Notes under the pieces: model-generated
Told to the model about the DNA's origin: nothing
Seen by the model: the letters and a program-made list of their open reading frames with translations, nothing else
The model's database searches: none
Translations under genes and position numbers: made by a program
In this document: in pieces, positions 17,021 through 26,319 of the stretch
Layout of the letters: every line of letters begins with the position of its first letter
Position numbering within the stretch: the stretch's first letter is position 1
Origin: Streptomyces shenzhenensis
Lineage (GTDB): Bacteria; Actinomycetota; Actinomycetes; Streptomycetales; Streptomycetaceae
Direction of reading: 5' to 3'
Assembly: GCF_021462265.1 (NCBI RefSeq)
Contig: NZ_JAJONF010000030.1
Location: 55,454-119,453, forward strand
Length of the DNA: 64,000 nt

Positions 17021-18946
17021 CCGACAGCACCACCAGCATGACCATGTTGCGCAGCCACACGCCCTCCGAGTGCCGGAAGAAGGGGTCGGCGGTGAGGGTG
17101 CCGGGCACGATCCGGTGCAGTTCGACGGTGCCGGCCATGGCGCCGAGCCCCCACCGCGAGGGCACCAGCCAGGCGACCTGTTCGAGGCCCGGGACGCGGT
17201 TCAGTTTCAGCAGGGCCCCGCAGAAGACGACCTGGACGACCGTGAGCAGCACCAGCAGCGGCATCGTCACCTCCTCCTTGCGGACCAGCGCGGAGATCAG
17301 CAGGCCGAGCATCATCTGACGAAGGGCAGCCCGGTCATGATGGCGAGGAAGGTGCGGTCGGCGGCGAGCGCGGCCGTGTAGCGGCGCACCAGGGTCGAGA
17401 ACTGCGCGCCCCAGCCGCGGGGCCGGGGCGGCGGGGCCGCGGCCATCGGCCCGGAGCGCGGCACCGTCGGCTGCGCGCTGGCGTTCACGATGTACTTCCG
17501 GTGGAACGAGGAGGCGCGGTACTCCTCCGCCCAGTCCCGGCCGGTGTTCCGCTCGAACGCCTCGAAGGCCTCGGGCCACTCGTCGAACCCGAAGAAGCCG
17601 AGGGCGGCGCCGGGAGGCGCGAAATAGGCCGTCCGGCCGCCCGGTGCGAGGACCAGGAGCCGGTCGCACCCGTCGAGGCTGAGGACGCTGTGGGTGACGA
17701 CGATGACGGTACGGCCGTCGTCGGCGAGTCCGCGCAGCATGGTCATCACCGTGCGGTCCATCCCGGGGTCGAGTCCCGAGGTCGGCTCGTCGAGGAAGAG
17801 CAGGGACGGTTTGGTCAGCAGCTCCAGGGCGACGCTGACCCGCTTGCGCTGCCCGCCGGAGAGGCTGTGCACGGGCTGCTCGGCGCGCTGTTCGAGGCCC
17901 AGTCCCCGGATGACCTCGTCGACCCGCCGCCGGCGCTCGGCCTTCGCGGTGTCCTCGGGGAAGCGCAGTTCGGCCGCGTAGGTGAGGGCGCTGCGGACGG
18001 TCAGCTGGACGTGCAGGATGTCGTCCTGCGGTACGAGGCCGATGCGCTGACGCAGTTCGGCGTAGTCGCGGTAGAGGTCGCGGCCGTCGTAGAGGACGGT
18101 GCCGTGTTCGGCGGGGCGCTGGCCGGTGAGGGCGTTGAGCAGGGTGGACTTGCCGGCGCCGCTCGGTCCGACCACGGCGAGCAGGGACTTCTCGCCCACC
18201 GGGAAGGAGACGTGGTCGAGCAGGATCTTGTGGCCGTGGTCGACGGCGACGGTGAGGCCCTGGACGTCGAGGGAGACCTCGCCGGTGTCGACGTACTCCT
18301 GGAGCCGGCCGTCGACCAGGCAGAACGCGAAGTGGCCGATGCCGACGACGTCCCGCGGGCCGAGCAGGGCGTGGGTGACGGCGCGGCCGTTGAGGTAGGT
18401 GCCGTTGTGACTGTCGAGGTCGACGATCTCGTGGCTGCCGTCGGGGCGGACGCGCAGTTCGGCGTGGTGGCGGGAGACGATCAGGTCGTCGACGACGACG
18501 TCGTTGTCGGCGGCACGGCCGATGCGGACCGTGCGGGCCGGGAGCCGCCGTACCGAGGAGGGCTGCCGGAAGGTGCCGGTGCGGCTGGGCATCGAGACGA
18601 CGGAAGGCCCGTCCGCGGCGCGCGGCGGGCGGCCGCTCAGGACGGCGGACGGCCCGTCGGCGGGGCTGCCGAAGCGGATCACCGTGCCCGGTCCGACCTC
18701 CCACTCCCGGATGCGGCGGCCGTCGGCGTAGGTGCCGTTGGTGCTCTGCTCGTCCTCCAGCGTCCAGTGGTCCTCGACGGGCCGCAGCACCGCGTGGTGC
18801 CACGAGACCCGGGCATCGTCGATGACGATGTCGCTCAACGGGTCCCGCCCGACGTGGTAGTCACGGCCCGGGCTCATCACGGTGGATCCCGTGTCGGTCT
18901 CCAGGACGAGTTCGGGCGCGGTCGAGGCGACCGGCCACTCCACCAT
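17019..18946 (-). pseudogene. FHA-ABC transporter, internally deleted and 3'-truncated
   Basis: The N-terminal part is intact: two FHA phosphopeptide-binding domains (VGRDPLSDIVIDDARVSWHH; IGRAADNDVVVDDLIVSRHH) and an ABC ATPase (Walker A GPSGAGKST, LSGGQ signature, Walker B LLFLDEPTSGLD). The membrane domain then breaks: after AIMTGLPFV (about 17318) the frame stops at 17312, and the next recognisable stretch, MMLGLLISALVRKEEVTMPL, is in another frame, so roughly 100 residues of membrane helices appear deleted. That stretch ends abruptly at MLVVLSA near 17019, where streptophobe DNA begins. The open 544-codon frame could still yield a soluble FHA-FHA-ATPase protein. Confidence 0.8.
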
Positions 18947-19015
18947 GACCAGAATTCTACCGATCCGACCTGTTGTATGCCTGGTCAGTGCCGTCCGGGC
19001 GGCGGCTGTCGCGGA

Positions 19016-19426
19016 TCAGGCGACGGGGACGACGAGGGCCGGGATGGTGCGCTGCATCCGGAGGGCGTCGACGGACTCGGCGAGCAGTTCGTACTCGGTG
19101 GTGTCGTCCTGGACCGCGATCCGCACCAGCCGCCCGCCGGCCAGCTCGTCGGCGACCAGTTCCTGTCGGGTCACGTCGGCACACCAGGCGCGGAGCAGTC
19201 CGGGTACGTCGGAGACGGATCCCGCGACCGGGACGAGCGCCCCCTGCGGGAATCTGGGGTTCTCGGGTAAGGGGTCGAGCCGTTCCGCGATCCAGGAGGC
19301 CCGGTCCCGTAACCACCACAGCGCCAGTGCCAGGGTCGGCGCGCGGTAGGTGCCGAGCGGGACGCCGATGCGTTGCCCGCCGCACGTGCCGTAGGCCGTG
19401 ACATGGCACAGGAATTCGTCGTGCAC
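19016..19426 (-). CDS. Hypothetical protein
   Basis: A protein of about 136 residues that I do not recognise. GTG at 19426 follows a GGGGGAG ribosome site. Visible segments are HVTAYGTCGGQRIGVPLGTYRAPTLALALWWLRDRA and a C-terminal EYELLAESVDALRMQRTIPALV. There is no signal peptide or transmembrane helix. Codon use fits a real Streptomyces gene. It lies upstream of the FHA-ABC gene on the same strand. Confidence 0.6.
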   Translation of the reverse strand: MHDEFLCHVTAYGTCGGQRIGVPLGTYRAPTLALALWWLRDRASWIAERLDPLPENPRFPQGALVPVAGSVSDVPGLLRAWCADVTRQELVADELAGGRLVRIAVQDDTTEYELLAESVDALRMQRTIPALVVPVA

Positions 19427-19616
19427 GATCACTCCCCCGTAGCTCGCCGGTGTGCCGTCGCGGCCGGGTTTCCGTGCGGCTCCTGTGCGGTGAAGTGCTC
19501 CTTGCATTCGAGTATGTTCACTTTCGAAACACTGTCACCACATCTTTCCGGCCAGTCTCCTGGCATATTCCCGTTGCCGTTTGGCCGAAATGCGCGAGCT
19601 GTACCGGCCGGCCTTC

Positions 19617-19633
19617 ATTACCCGAGGGGTAAT
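19617..19633. promoter_or_regulatory. Palindrome upstream of the NTF2-like gene
   Basis: A perfect 7-bp inverted repeat, ATTACCC-GAG-GGGTAAT, about 105 bp upstream of the SnoaL-like gene. It is AT-rich relative to its surroundings, which is unusual here, and may be a regulator site. No regulator is assigned. Confidence 0.35.
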
Positions 19634-19736
19634 CGACCCGTCGCACGGAGCGGGGCATGGTTGTCCAGGCGGGTCGCCGCGAGCCGCGATCCACCGCCTG
19701 ACCAGCAACGACAACCTCAATGGAGGCTGATTCACC

Positions 19737-20120
19737 ATGTCCGTGAACACCGACCGTCACCAGACCGCCGCCGTCCGCTACTTCGAGGCATGGAACGCCA
19801 CCGAGCCCGAGGCGCTCGCCAAGGCGGTCGCCGAGGCCTGGGCCCCGGAGGGCAGCTACACCGACCCGCTCGCCGATGTCACCGGACACGCGCAGATCAC
19901 GGCCGTGATCGCGGCGGCGCACGAGCAGTTCCCCGGTTTCGTGTTCCGTCCGCTCGGGGCCGTCGACGGCCACCACGACACGGCCCGCTTCGGCTGGGAG
20001 CTGGTGAACGAGGCGGACGGTTCGGCTCCGGTGGCCGGTTTTGACGTGGTCACGCTCAGTGAGGAGGGGCGGATCCTCCGGGTACTGGGCTTCCTGGACC
20101 GGGTTCCGGCCGGGGCGTGA
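19737..20120 (+). CDS. NTF2-like / SnoaL-like protein
   Basis: A 127-residue cone-fold protein of the nuclear-transport-factor-2-like superfamily: AVRYFEAWNATEPEALAKAVAEAWAPEGSYTDPLAD, then the GHAQITAVIAAAHEQFPGF and ARFGWELV segments. Members are small isomerases, hydratases or binding proteins; no function can be assigned. ATG at 19737 with GGAGG upstream. It is convergent with an aldo/keto reductase gene across a strong hairpin. Confidence 0.85.
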   Translation: MSVNTDRHQTAAVRYFEAWNATEPEALAKAVAEAWAPEGSYTDPLADVTGHAQITAVIAAAHEQFPGFVFRPLGAVDGHHDTARFGWELVNEADGSAPVAGFDVVTLSEEGRILRVLGFLDRVPAGA

Positions 20121-20144
20121 ACCGCCGCACGCGACGAGTCCGCG

Positions 20145-20188
20145 CGCTCGCGGTGGCCTCTCCCCGACGGGAGGGACCACCGCGAGCG
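20145..20188. terminator. Bidirectional hairpin terminator
   Basis: A perfect 12-bp stem, CGCTCGCGGTGG pairing with CCACCGCGAGCG, with a smaller CCTC/GAGG stem inside the loop. It lies between two convergent genes. Confidence 0.7.
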
Positions 20189-20204
20189 GCGGACCGGCAT
20201 CCGG

Positions 20205-21197
20205 TCACCGGTTGGTGATCGCGTCGATCCGGGCCAGTTCCTCCGCGTCGAAGTCGAGGTTCCGGATGGCGCCGACGCAGTCCTCGACCTGCTGCGGGCT
20301 GCTCGCGCCGATCAGCGCCGAGGTCACCCGGCCGCCGCGCAGCACCCAGGACAGGGCGAGCTGGGCCAGGGTCTGGCCGCGTTCCTTGGCGACCCCGTCG
20401 AGGTCGCGCAACTGGGCGACCAGGTCCTCGGTGACCGCGTCGGAGTTCAGGAACGGGCTGTCGCTCGCGGCCCGCGACCCCTCCGGGATGCCGTCGAGGT
20501 AGCGGCCGGTGAGCAGACCCTGCTCCAGCGGGGAGAAGACGATGGAACCGACCTGGAGTTCGTCGAGGGCGTCCAGGAGGCCCCCCGTCTCCGGGCGCCG
20601 GTCCAGCATCGAGTAGCGCGGCTGGTGGATGAGGAGCGGGGTGCCCAGCCCGCCCAGGATCCGGGCGGCCTCGCGGGTCTGCTCGGCCGAGTAGTTGGAG
20701 ATGCCGACGTAGAGCGCCTTGCCCTGCTGGACCGCCGAATGCAGGGCGCCCATCGTCTCCTCCAGAGGAGTCTGCGGGTCCGGGCGGTGCGAGTAGAAGA
20801 TGTCGACGTAGTCCAGGCCCATCCGGGTCAGGGACTGGTCCAGCGAGGACAGCACGTACTTGCGCGAACCCCACTCGCCGTACGGGCCGGGCCACATCAG
20901 GTAGCCCGCCTTGGTGGAGATGACCAGCTCGTCGCGGTAGCCCGCGAAGTCCGCTTTGAGGGCCTCCCCGAACGCGGACTCGGCGGCGCCGGGCGGCGGG
21001 CCGTAGTTGTTCGCCAGGTCGAAGTGGGTGACGCCGAGGTCGAAGGCGCGGCGCAGGATGGCGCGCTGGGTCGTCACGGGCCGGTCGGGCCCGAAGTTGT
21101 GCCACAGGCCGAGCGACAGCGCGGGAAGCTTCAGGCCGCTGCGGCCGCTGCGGCGGTAGGGCATGTCGGCGTAGCGGTCGGGGTGTGCGGTGTACAA
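20205..21197 (-). CDS. Aldo/keto reductase, MgrA/YghZ subgroup
   Basis: A 330-residue aldo/keto reductase of the L-glyceraldehyde-3-phosphate reductase (YghZ) or Kv-beta-like branch. Features are MPYRRSGRSGLKLPALSLGLWHNFG near the start, the active-site segment HFDLANNYGPPPGAAE, VISTKAGYLMWPGPYGEWGSRKY, and DIFYSHRPDP. It would detoxify small aldehydes such as methylglyoxal by analogy. It is divergent from a LysR gene 111 bp away, which may control it. Confidence 0.9.
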   Translation of the reverse strand: MYTAHPDRYADMPYRRSGRSGLKLPALSLGLWHNFGPDRPVTTQRAILRRAFDLGVTHFDLANNYGPPPGAAESAFGEALKADFAGYRDELVISTKAGYLMWPGPYGEWGSRKYVLSSLDQSLTRMGLDYVDIFYSHRPDPQTPLEETMGALHSAVQQGKALYVGISNYSAEQTREAARILGGLGTPLLIHQPRYSMLDRRPETGGLLDALDELQVGSIVFSPLEQGLLTGRYLDGIPEGSRAASDSPFLNSDAVTEDLVAQLRDLDGVAKERGQTLAQLALSWVLRGGRVTSALIGASSPQQVEDCVGAIRNLDFDAEELARIDAITNR

Positions 21198-21308
21198 CGC
21201 GGCTCCAGAGGGGTTGGCACAGGATCTACCGGCTCCACTCTTTCCCGAGCCGCGGGCAGTGGTCCAACAGGAGAATGCGATGGAATTGTGCCGCTACCCT
21301 TCTCAATC

Positions 21309-22223
21309 ATGGAACTGCGCCACCTCCAGCATTTCGTCGCGGTCGCCGAGGACCAGCACTTCACCCGGGCCGCCGAACGGCTGATGGTGTCCCAGTCCGG
21401 TCTGTCGGCGTCGATCCGGGCCCTGGAGCGGGAGCTGCGGGCGCCGCTGTTCGTGCGGACGACCCGCAGGGTGACGCTGACCGAGGCGGGCCGGGCGCTG
21501 CTCGGTGAGGCGGAGCGGATCCTCGCCCAGGTGCGTTCCGCGCACGAGGCGGTGGCCGCCGTGCAGGGCGTGCTGCGCGGGACACTCGCCCTGGGCACCG
21601 AGCAGTGCATCGCCGGGGTGCGCGTGGCGGGGCTGCTCGCCGCGTTCCGGCGCCGGCACCCCGATGTGGAGATCCGGCTGCGGCAGGCCGGTTCGGGCGC
21701 GCTCGCCGAGGAGGTGGCGGCGGGCCGTCTGGACCTGGCCTTCGCCTACCGCACCCAGGACGACACCGACCAGTTGCGCTCGGTGTCCCTCACCGGCGAG
21801 CCGATGACCGTGCTGTGCCATCCCAGCCACCGGCTGGCGACGGGCGGCGCGGCCGTGACCCCGCAGGACCTCGGCGGCGAGGTGTTCGTCGACTTCCACC
21901 CCGACTGGGGCCCGCGCCGCACGACCGACGCGGCCTTCGCCTCGGCGGGCGTGCGGCGGACGGTCGCGCTGGAGGTCAACGACGTGCACAGCCTCCTCGA
22001 CCTGGTCGACGAGAACCTCGGCGTCGCCGTCGTCCCCCGCCACTTCCGTCACAAGCGGCCCGCGCTGGCCGCGCTCACGCTCAAGGACACCGACGAGACC
22101 GCGTACGAGACGGTCGCCCTGCTGCCGCCCGAGACGGCCACCAGCCCGGCGGCCCGGGCACTGATCACCCTCCTCGAAACAGAGGGCCTGGTCACACCCC
22201 CGGACGGGCCCTGCCCCTCCTGA
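21309..22223 (+). CDS. LysR-family transcriptional regulator
   Basis: A 304-residue LysR-type regulator: an N-terminal winged HTH in MELRHLQHFVAVAEDQHFTRAAERLMVSQSGLSASIRALERELRAPLF, then a periplasmic-binding-like effector domain. The ATG at 21309 has no ribosome site just upstream, suggesting a leaderless message; an out-of-frame ATG with AGGAG lies 28 bp upstream. Divergent placement from the MgrA-like reductase is the classic LysR target arrangement. Confidence 0.9.
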   Translation: MELRHLQHFVAVAEDQHFTRAAERLMVSQSGLSASIRALERELRAPLFVRTTRRVTLTEAGRALLGEAERILAQVRSAHEAVAAVQGVLRGTLALGTEQCIAGVRVAGLLAAFRRRHPDVEIRLRQAGSGALAEEVAAGRLDLAFAYRTQDDTDQLRSVSLTGEPMTVLCHPSHRLATGGAAVTPQDLGGEVFVDFHPDWGPRRTTDAAFASAGVRRTVALEVNDVHSLLDLVDENLGVAVVPRHFRHKRPALAALTLKDTDETAYETVALLPPETATSPAARALITLLETEGLVTPPDGPCPS

Positions 22224-22583
22224 CCCCGTCCTTCTGCCGGACCGGCCTCGTGAACGACCACGAAACGGCGGGAGTACGGAACCGTGACCACCCGGCGCGG
22301 ACGGGCGTGCCGCCCCGGTCCGGGGGCGCACTCCGGTGGTTCGGCCTCGCCCCGGTCTTCTGCTTGCACCCGTTCGGCGCCTGCGCCGAGGGCGCGTCCG
22401 TGGTGATCGATCCGACGGCGTGTCCGCCCGCGTCCGCCGTCCCGACCGCGGCGCCGCCGGTCCGCTCTGCCGGCCCTCGCCGCGCAGGACTTCGCGGGCG
22501 AGCCGCCGGCCTCGGTGCGCCTGCCGGGCCGGGCGCCGCTCGGGTTTCAGGGAAGTTGGATTCCGGACGCATGACGACCGCCG
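22224..22583. other. Intergenic stretch, no gene recognised
   Basis: About 360 bp between the LysR and DinB genes. Open frames exist on both strands, but none shows a domain, a good ribosome site or a conserved-looking segment. It may contain gene debris; I see nothing I can support. Confidence 0.5.
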
Positions 22584-22601
22584 ATGAGCGATCGTGGTCG
22601 T

Positions 22602-23117
22602 ATGCATGCAAGGGACATCCTCATCGACGGCTTCGGCCGCATCCAGGAAGAAGTCCACGCCGCCCTCGACGGCCTCGACCCCGACCTGCTGAACAGGCGC
22701 CCGGCGCCCGACGCCAACTCCATCACCTGGCTGGTCTGGCACCTCACCCGGATCCAGGACGACCACGTCGCCGGCGCCTTCGACCTCGACCAGGTGTGGC
22801 TGACCCAGGGCTGGGAGAAGCGTTTCGGCCTCGACCTGCCGCCCCGTGACCACGGGTACGGCCATACGCCCGCCGACGTCGCCAAGGTCACGGTGGACTC
22901 CGCCGGGCTGCTGACCGGCTACTACGACGCGGTGCACGAGCAGACCCTGGGGGTGCTGCGCGAGCTTCCCGCGAAGGACCTCGAACGGATCGTGGACACC
23001 CGCTTCGATCCGCCGGTCACGCTGGGCGTACGGCTGGTGAGCGTCCTGTCCGACGACCTTCAGCACGTCGGGCAGGCCGCCTACCTGCGGGGGCTGGTTC
23101 AGAGCGCGGAGGCGTAG
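22602..23117 (+). CDS. DinB/MST-fold protein (DUF664-like)
   Basis: A protein of about 171 residues with a four-helix DinB-like fold: an NSITWLVWHLTRIQDDHV segment with a metal-ligand-type His, a second His in GYYDAVHEQTLGVL, and a third in LQHVGQAAYLRGL. This fits the thiol-dependent (mycothiol) DinB superfamily of actinobacteria. ATG at 22602 is used; ATG at 22584 is also in frame. Its 3' end overlaps the convergent adenosine deaminase gene by 19 bp. Confidence 0.85.
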   Translation: MHARDILIDGFGRIQEEVHAALDGLDPDLLNRRPAPDANSITWLVWHLTRIQDDHVAGAFDLDQVWLTQGWEKRFGLDLPPRDHGYGHTPADVAKVTVDSAGLLTGYYDAVHEQTLGVLRELPAKDLERIVDTRFDPPVTLGVRLVSVLSDDLQHVGQAAYLRGLVQSAEA

Positions 23118-24169
23118 CCCGGCAGCACCACGTCCTCGATGAGGGCCCTGCGCTCGTCGAACGGGATGAACGCGCTCTTCAGGGCGTTCACCGTGACCGT
23201 GCGCAGGTCCTCGACGGTCCAGCCCGCCTCGGCCACGAGGAGGGACATCTCCCGGGTCATCGTCGTCCCCGAGACCAGCCGGTTGTCGGTGTTGAGGGTG
23301 ATCCGGAACCCCAGCTCCCGCAGCGCGGTGATCGGGTGCTCGGCGATCGAGGTGGCGCAGCCGGTCTGGAGGTTGGAGGTGGGGCACATCTCCAGGGCGA
23401 TCCGGCGGTCGCGCACCCAGCTCGCGAGGCGGCCGAGCTTGCCGTCCACGATGTCCTCGGTGATGCGGACGCCGTGCCCGATGCGCTGGGCTCCGCACGC
23501 CTGGACCGCCTGGTGGATGCTGGGCAGGCCGAACGCCTCACCGGCGTGGATGGTGAACGGCACGCTCTCGCCGCGCAGCAGCTCGAAGGCTTCGAGGTGG
23601 TCGGCGGCCGGGAAGCCGTCCTCGGCGCCGGCGATGTCGAAGCCGACGACCCCGGCGTCCCGGTAGGCGACGGCCAGCTCGGCGGCCTCGCGGACCCGGT
23701 CGAACATCCGCATGCCGCAGAGCAGGGTGCCGACGCGGACGGGCGTGCCGGCGGCGGCGGCCTTCGCCATACCGGCGGCGAGCCCCTCCTGCACGCTCTC
23801 CACGACCTCGCGCGGCATGAGGCCGCCCTGCACGTTCAGCTCGGGCGCGTAGCGCACCTCGCCGTACACCACCCCGTCGGCGGCCAGGTCGAGGACGTAC
23901 TCCTCGGCGACACGCCGCAGCCCCTCCTTGGTCTGCATCACCGCGAGGGTGTGCTCGAAGGTGGCTATGTAGCGGACCAGGTCGCCGGAGCCGGCGGCCT
24001 CGACATACCAGGCGGCCAGCTCGTCCGGGTCGCTGGTGGGCAGGGTGTGACCGATCTCGGCCGCGAGTTCGACGAGGGTGGCGGGGCGCAGGCCGCCGTC
24101 GAGGTGGTCGTGCAGGACGGCCTTGGGGAGGCGTCGGATCACGTCTGCGTCTACGCGCGTAGCGTTCAT
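23099..24169 (-). CDS. add: Adenosine deaminase
   Basis: A 356-residue metal-dependent adenosine deaminase of purine salvage. Zinc ligands are in LHDHLDGGLR near the N-terminus, FTIHAGEAFG and the TLNTDNRLVSGT motif; the HGVR segment and the catalytic Glu of HAGE are present. The active-site block RIALEMCPTSNLQTG is intact. Start is ATG 24169. It is followed by a convergent DinB gene with overlapping 3' ends and preceded by a VOC gene on the same strand. Confidence 0.93.
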   Translation of the reverse strand: MNATRVDADVIRRLPKAVLHDHLDGGLRPATLVELAAEIGHTLPTSDPDELAAWYVEAAGSGDLVRYIATFEHTLAVMQTKEGLRRVAEEYVLDLAADGVVYGEVRYAPELNVQGGLMPREVVESVQEGLAAGMAKAAAAGTPVRVGTLLCGMRMFDRVREAAELAVAYRDAGVVGFDIAGAEDGFPAADHLEAFELLRGESVPFTIHAGEAFGLPSIHQAVQACGAQRIGHGVRITEDIVDGKLGRLASWVRDRRIALEMCPTSNLQTGCATSIAEHPITALRELGFRITLNTDNRLVSGTTMTREMSLLVAEAGWTVEDLRTVTVNALKSAFIPFDERRALIEDVVLPGYASAL

Positions 24170-24208
24170 GGTGGAGCTGTCCTCGGCAGGTGGTTCGGAG
24201 CGGTCGGG

Positions 24209-24601
24209 TCAGGCGGCGGGCTGGAGCAGGTCCCAGCGGTTTCCGTAGAGATCCTGGAAGACGGCGACACTGCCGTACGGCTCGTGGCGCGGCTCCTCCA
24301 GGAAGGTCACACCGGCGGCGGTCATCCGGGCGTGCTCGCGGGCGAAGTCGTCGGTGTACAGGAAGAACCCCACGCGGCCGCCCGTCTGGTCGCCGACCCG
24401 GGCGCGCTGGTCCTCGTCCTTGGCGCGGGCGAGCAGCAGCCCGGTGCCGTGTCCTTCCGAGCCGGGCTCCACGACGACCCAGCGGGAGCCGTCGGGCCGC
24501 GGCGCGTCCTCGGTGAGCCGGAACCCGAGGGCCTCGGTGTAGAAGCGGATCGCCTCGTCGTAGTCGGCGACGACAAGGGTGACCAGGGCGACGCGTCGCA
24601 T
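24209..24601 (-). CDS. VOC-family (glyoxalase/bleomycin-resistance-like) protein
   Basis: A 130-residue single VOC module: VTLVVADYDEAIRFYTEALGFRLTED, then WVVVEP, FFLYTDDFAREHARM and VAVFQDLYGNRWDLLQ, giving the paired beta-alpha-beta-beta-beta units and likely metal ligands His/Glu. Substrate is unknown. Its stop lies 39 bp before the adenosine deaminase start on the same strand, so they may be co-transcribed. Confidence 0.85.
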   Translation of the reverse strand: MRRVALVTLVVADYDEAIRFYTEALGFRLTEDAPRPDGSRWVVVEPGSEGHGTGLLLARAKDEDQRARVGDQTGGRVGFFLYTDDFAREHARMTAAGVTFLEEPRHEPYGSVAVFQDLYGNRWDLLQPAA

Positions 24602-24808
24602 GGGGGCCTTTCGGTGGGGCGGTTAGCGGGAGAGGTTATACGTAAAACGCAGGGGATGCCAATCCCTTCTTCGTGCAGTCCCTTCTTCATGAAGGCGCCT
24701 CCTGGCAGGCGTCCGCCGCAGCGCCCCGTCAGGGGGTGCTGCGGCAAGCCGTGCCGCCGCCCGGCCGCGACCGGCCTCGACGCGCCCGCTCCTGCCCGGC
24801 GCCCGGAA

Positions 24809-25738
24809 CTACCGCTCCGCTTCCCCCTGCGCGACCTCCACCCGATGATGAAAGTCGATCATCCCGGTCGCGGCGGCGGCACACGACAACCCGGCGCACG
24901 CCACCAACAGCGCCGCGGCCCACCCCCCGGCCCGCCGCCGCCCACGCTCCACCGCCAGCAGCGCCTGCACCCGCCGCGGCACCGGCCCGGACGCCGCGCC
25001 CGACACGAACGCCGGCCGCTCGGCGGCCCCGCCCTGTCCCGCCAGCGCCGCCCGGGCGATGGCACGGGCCGTCAGCCGCCGGTCGCCCACCGCGCTCGCC
25101 GCGGCCTCGTCGGCGGCCCGCTCCACGGCCAGCCGGACGACGTCCCGGACCCGCCGCAGCGCCGGGTGGCAGTGCGCCGCGAGCTCTGCCGCGGCGAGGA
25201 AGAAGTGGTGGCCGCCCCTGTTGTGCGCCCGTTCGTGCGCGAACAGCGCCTCCCGCTCGGCCGCGTCGAGGCTGCGCAGCATTCCGGTGGTGACGACGAT
25301 CCGGTGCGGGCGGCCGGGCAGCGCGTACGCGTCCGGGCTCGGCGAGTCGACGACGCACAGGTCGCCCGCGGCCGGCCCCCGCCCCGCCTGGGTGCGGGCC
25401 GCGCGGAAGGCGCGCGTCTGCCGGAGCACCGACCGCGCGAGGGACCAGCCGCACACCGCGAGAGCGCCGATCGAGAGGGCCGCGAGCGGCAGCACGAAAC
25501 CGTCGGAGGCGGTGTGCAGGGGCCGGACCAGCTCACCGAGCGCGGCGAAGAACGGCAGCGTGAGCAGCCCGGTGAGGAAGAACGCGCCGAGCGCGGCCAG
25601 GGAACAGCCCGCGAGGGTGACGGCCGAGACGGTGACCGCCCAGAGCGCGGCGACGGGCGCCAGCCGGTCGAGGGCCCGCCGGGCGAGGGCCGGCAGGGCG
25701 AACGGCAGCAGCAGGGGCAGGATCAGCAGCGCGGTCAT
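24809..25738 (-). CDS. M56-family (BlaR1-like) membrane metallopeptidase
   Basis: A 309-residue membrane protein with four hydrophobic segments and the zinc protease motif HERAH in EALFAHERAHNRGG, preceded by the VVTTGMLRSL segment typical of M56. No C-terminal penicillin-binding sensor domain is present, so any signal is sensed by the membrane part. Its ATG overlaps the stop of the BlaI-like gene (ATGA), forming a two-gene unit. By analogy it would cleave or inactivate the repressor on a cell-envelope signal. Confidence 0.88.
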   Translation of the reverse strand: MTALLILPLLLPFALPALARRALDRLAPVAALWAVTVSAVTLAGCSLAALGAFFLTGLLTLPFFAALGELVRPLHTASDGFVLPLAALSIGALAVCGWSLARSVLRQTRAFRAARTQAGRGPAAGDLCVVDSPSPDAYALPGRPHRIVVTTGMLRSLDAAEREALFAHERAHNRGGHHFFLAAAELAAHCHPALRRVRDVVRLAVERAADEAAASAVGDRRLTARAIARAALAGQGGAAERPAFVSGAASGPVPRRVQALLAVERGRRRAGGWAAALLVACAGLSCAAAATGMIDFHHRVEVAQGEAER

Positions 25739-26118
25739 GACGTACTCGGTTGCTCACCGGATTCGAGCAAGGTCCTCAGAACGCGCTCGTCGTCGGGGCT
25801 GAGCTGGGCGACGAACCGGGCGAGCACGGTCTCCCGGTCGTTGTCCCGGTCCAGTTCGGTGTGCATCCGCTTCGCGGTCAGGCCCTGTGCGTCCTGGACG
25901 GGGACGTAGGCGTAGCCGCGCCCCTGGCGGTGCCGTTCGACCACGCCCTTGTCGTGCAGCCGGGTCAGGATCGTGGTCACCGTCGTGCGGGCCAGGTCCG
26001 TGCCGAGGCTCCGCTGCACCTGTCCGGGAGTCTGGGGCGCACCGGCGGCCCAGAGAGCCGCCATGACGCTCGCCTCCAGTTCGCCGGCGGGCCGGCGTTC
26101 GTCCTTCCCGTCGGCCAT
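25735..26118 (-). CDS. BlaI/MecI/CopY-family repressor
   Basis: A 127-residue winged-helix repressor: LEASVMAALWAAGAPQTPGQVQRSL, then RTTVTTILTRLHDKGVVERHRQGRGYAYVPV, and a C-terminal dimerisation helix. It is the first gene of the BlaI-M56 pair. In actinobacteria such pairs control ATP synthase, cytochrome or beta-lactam-response genes; the targets here are unknown apart from probable autoregulation. Confidence 0.9.
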   Translation of the reverse strand: MADGKDERRPAGELEASVMAALWAAGAPQTPGQVQRSLGTDLARTTVTTILTRLHDKGVVERHRQGRGYAYVPVQDAQGLTAKRMHTELDRDNDRETVLARFVAQLSPDDERVLRTLLESGEQPSTS

Positions 26119-26160
26119 GGAAGGTTCCTCACTCTTCTTCGTCCTCGGTCCGCAGACCGT

Positions 26161-26174
26161 CTACGGCAGTGTAG
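26161..26174. promoter_or_regulatory. Possible BlaI operator
   Basis: CTAC-N6-GTAG dyad 42 bp upstream of the repressor start, resembling the CTAC/GTAG halves of BlaI-type operators. Only four bases per half match, so the assignment is tentative. Confidence 0.35.
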
Positions 26175-26319
26175 TCAGCGCGGTGGCGGCCGCCAGCCGT
26201 GCGCCCATTATGCGAGGGGCCCGCGTCGCCGGCCGGGGAGCCTCCCACTGGGCGCGGGGCCGGAGACCTAGGACGCGGGCCCGAGGCGCGGCACGGGTCC
26301 GGCCGGTAGGTTCGCGGCC

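Noticed and set aside
22336..22587. Small plus-strand gene between LysR and DinB
   Set aside because: Arg-rich composition, no ribosome site and no recognisable motif.
23336..25909. An 857-codon plus-strand open frame
   Set aside because: It overlaps the adenosine deaminase, VOC and M56 genes in antisense and has shadow composition.
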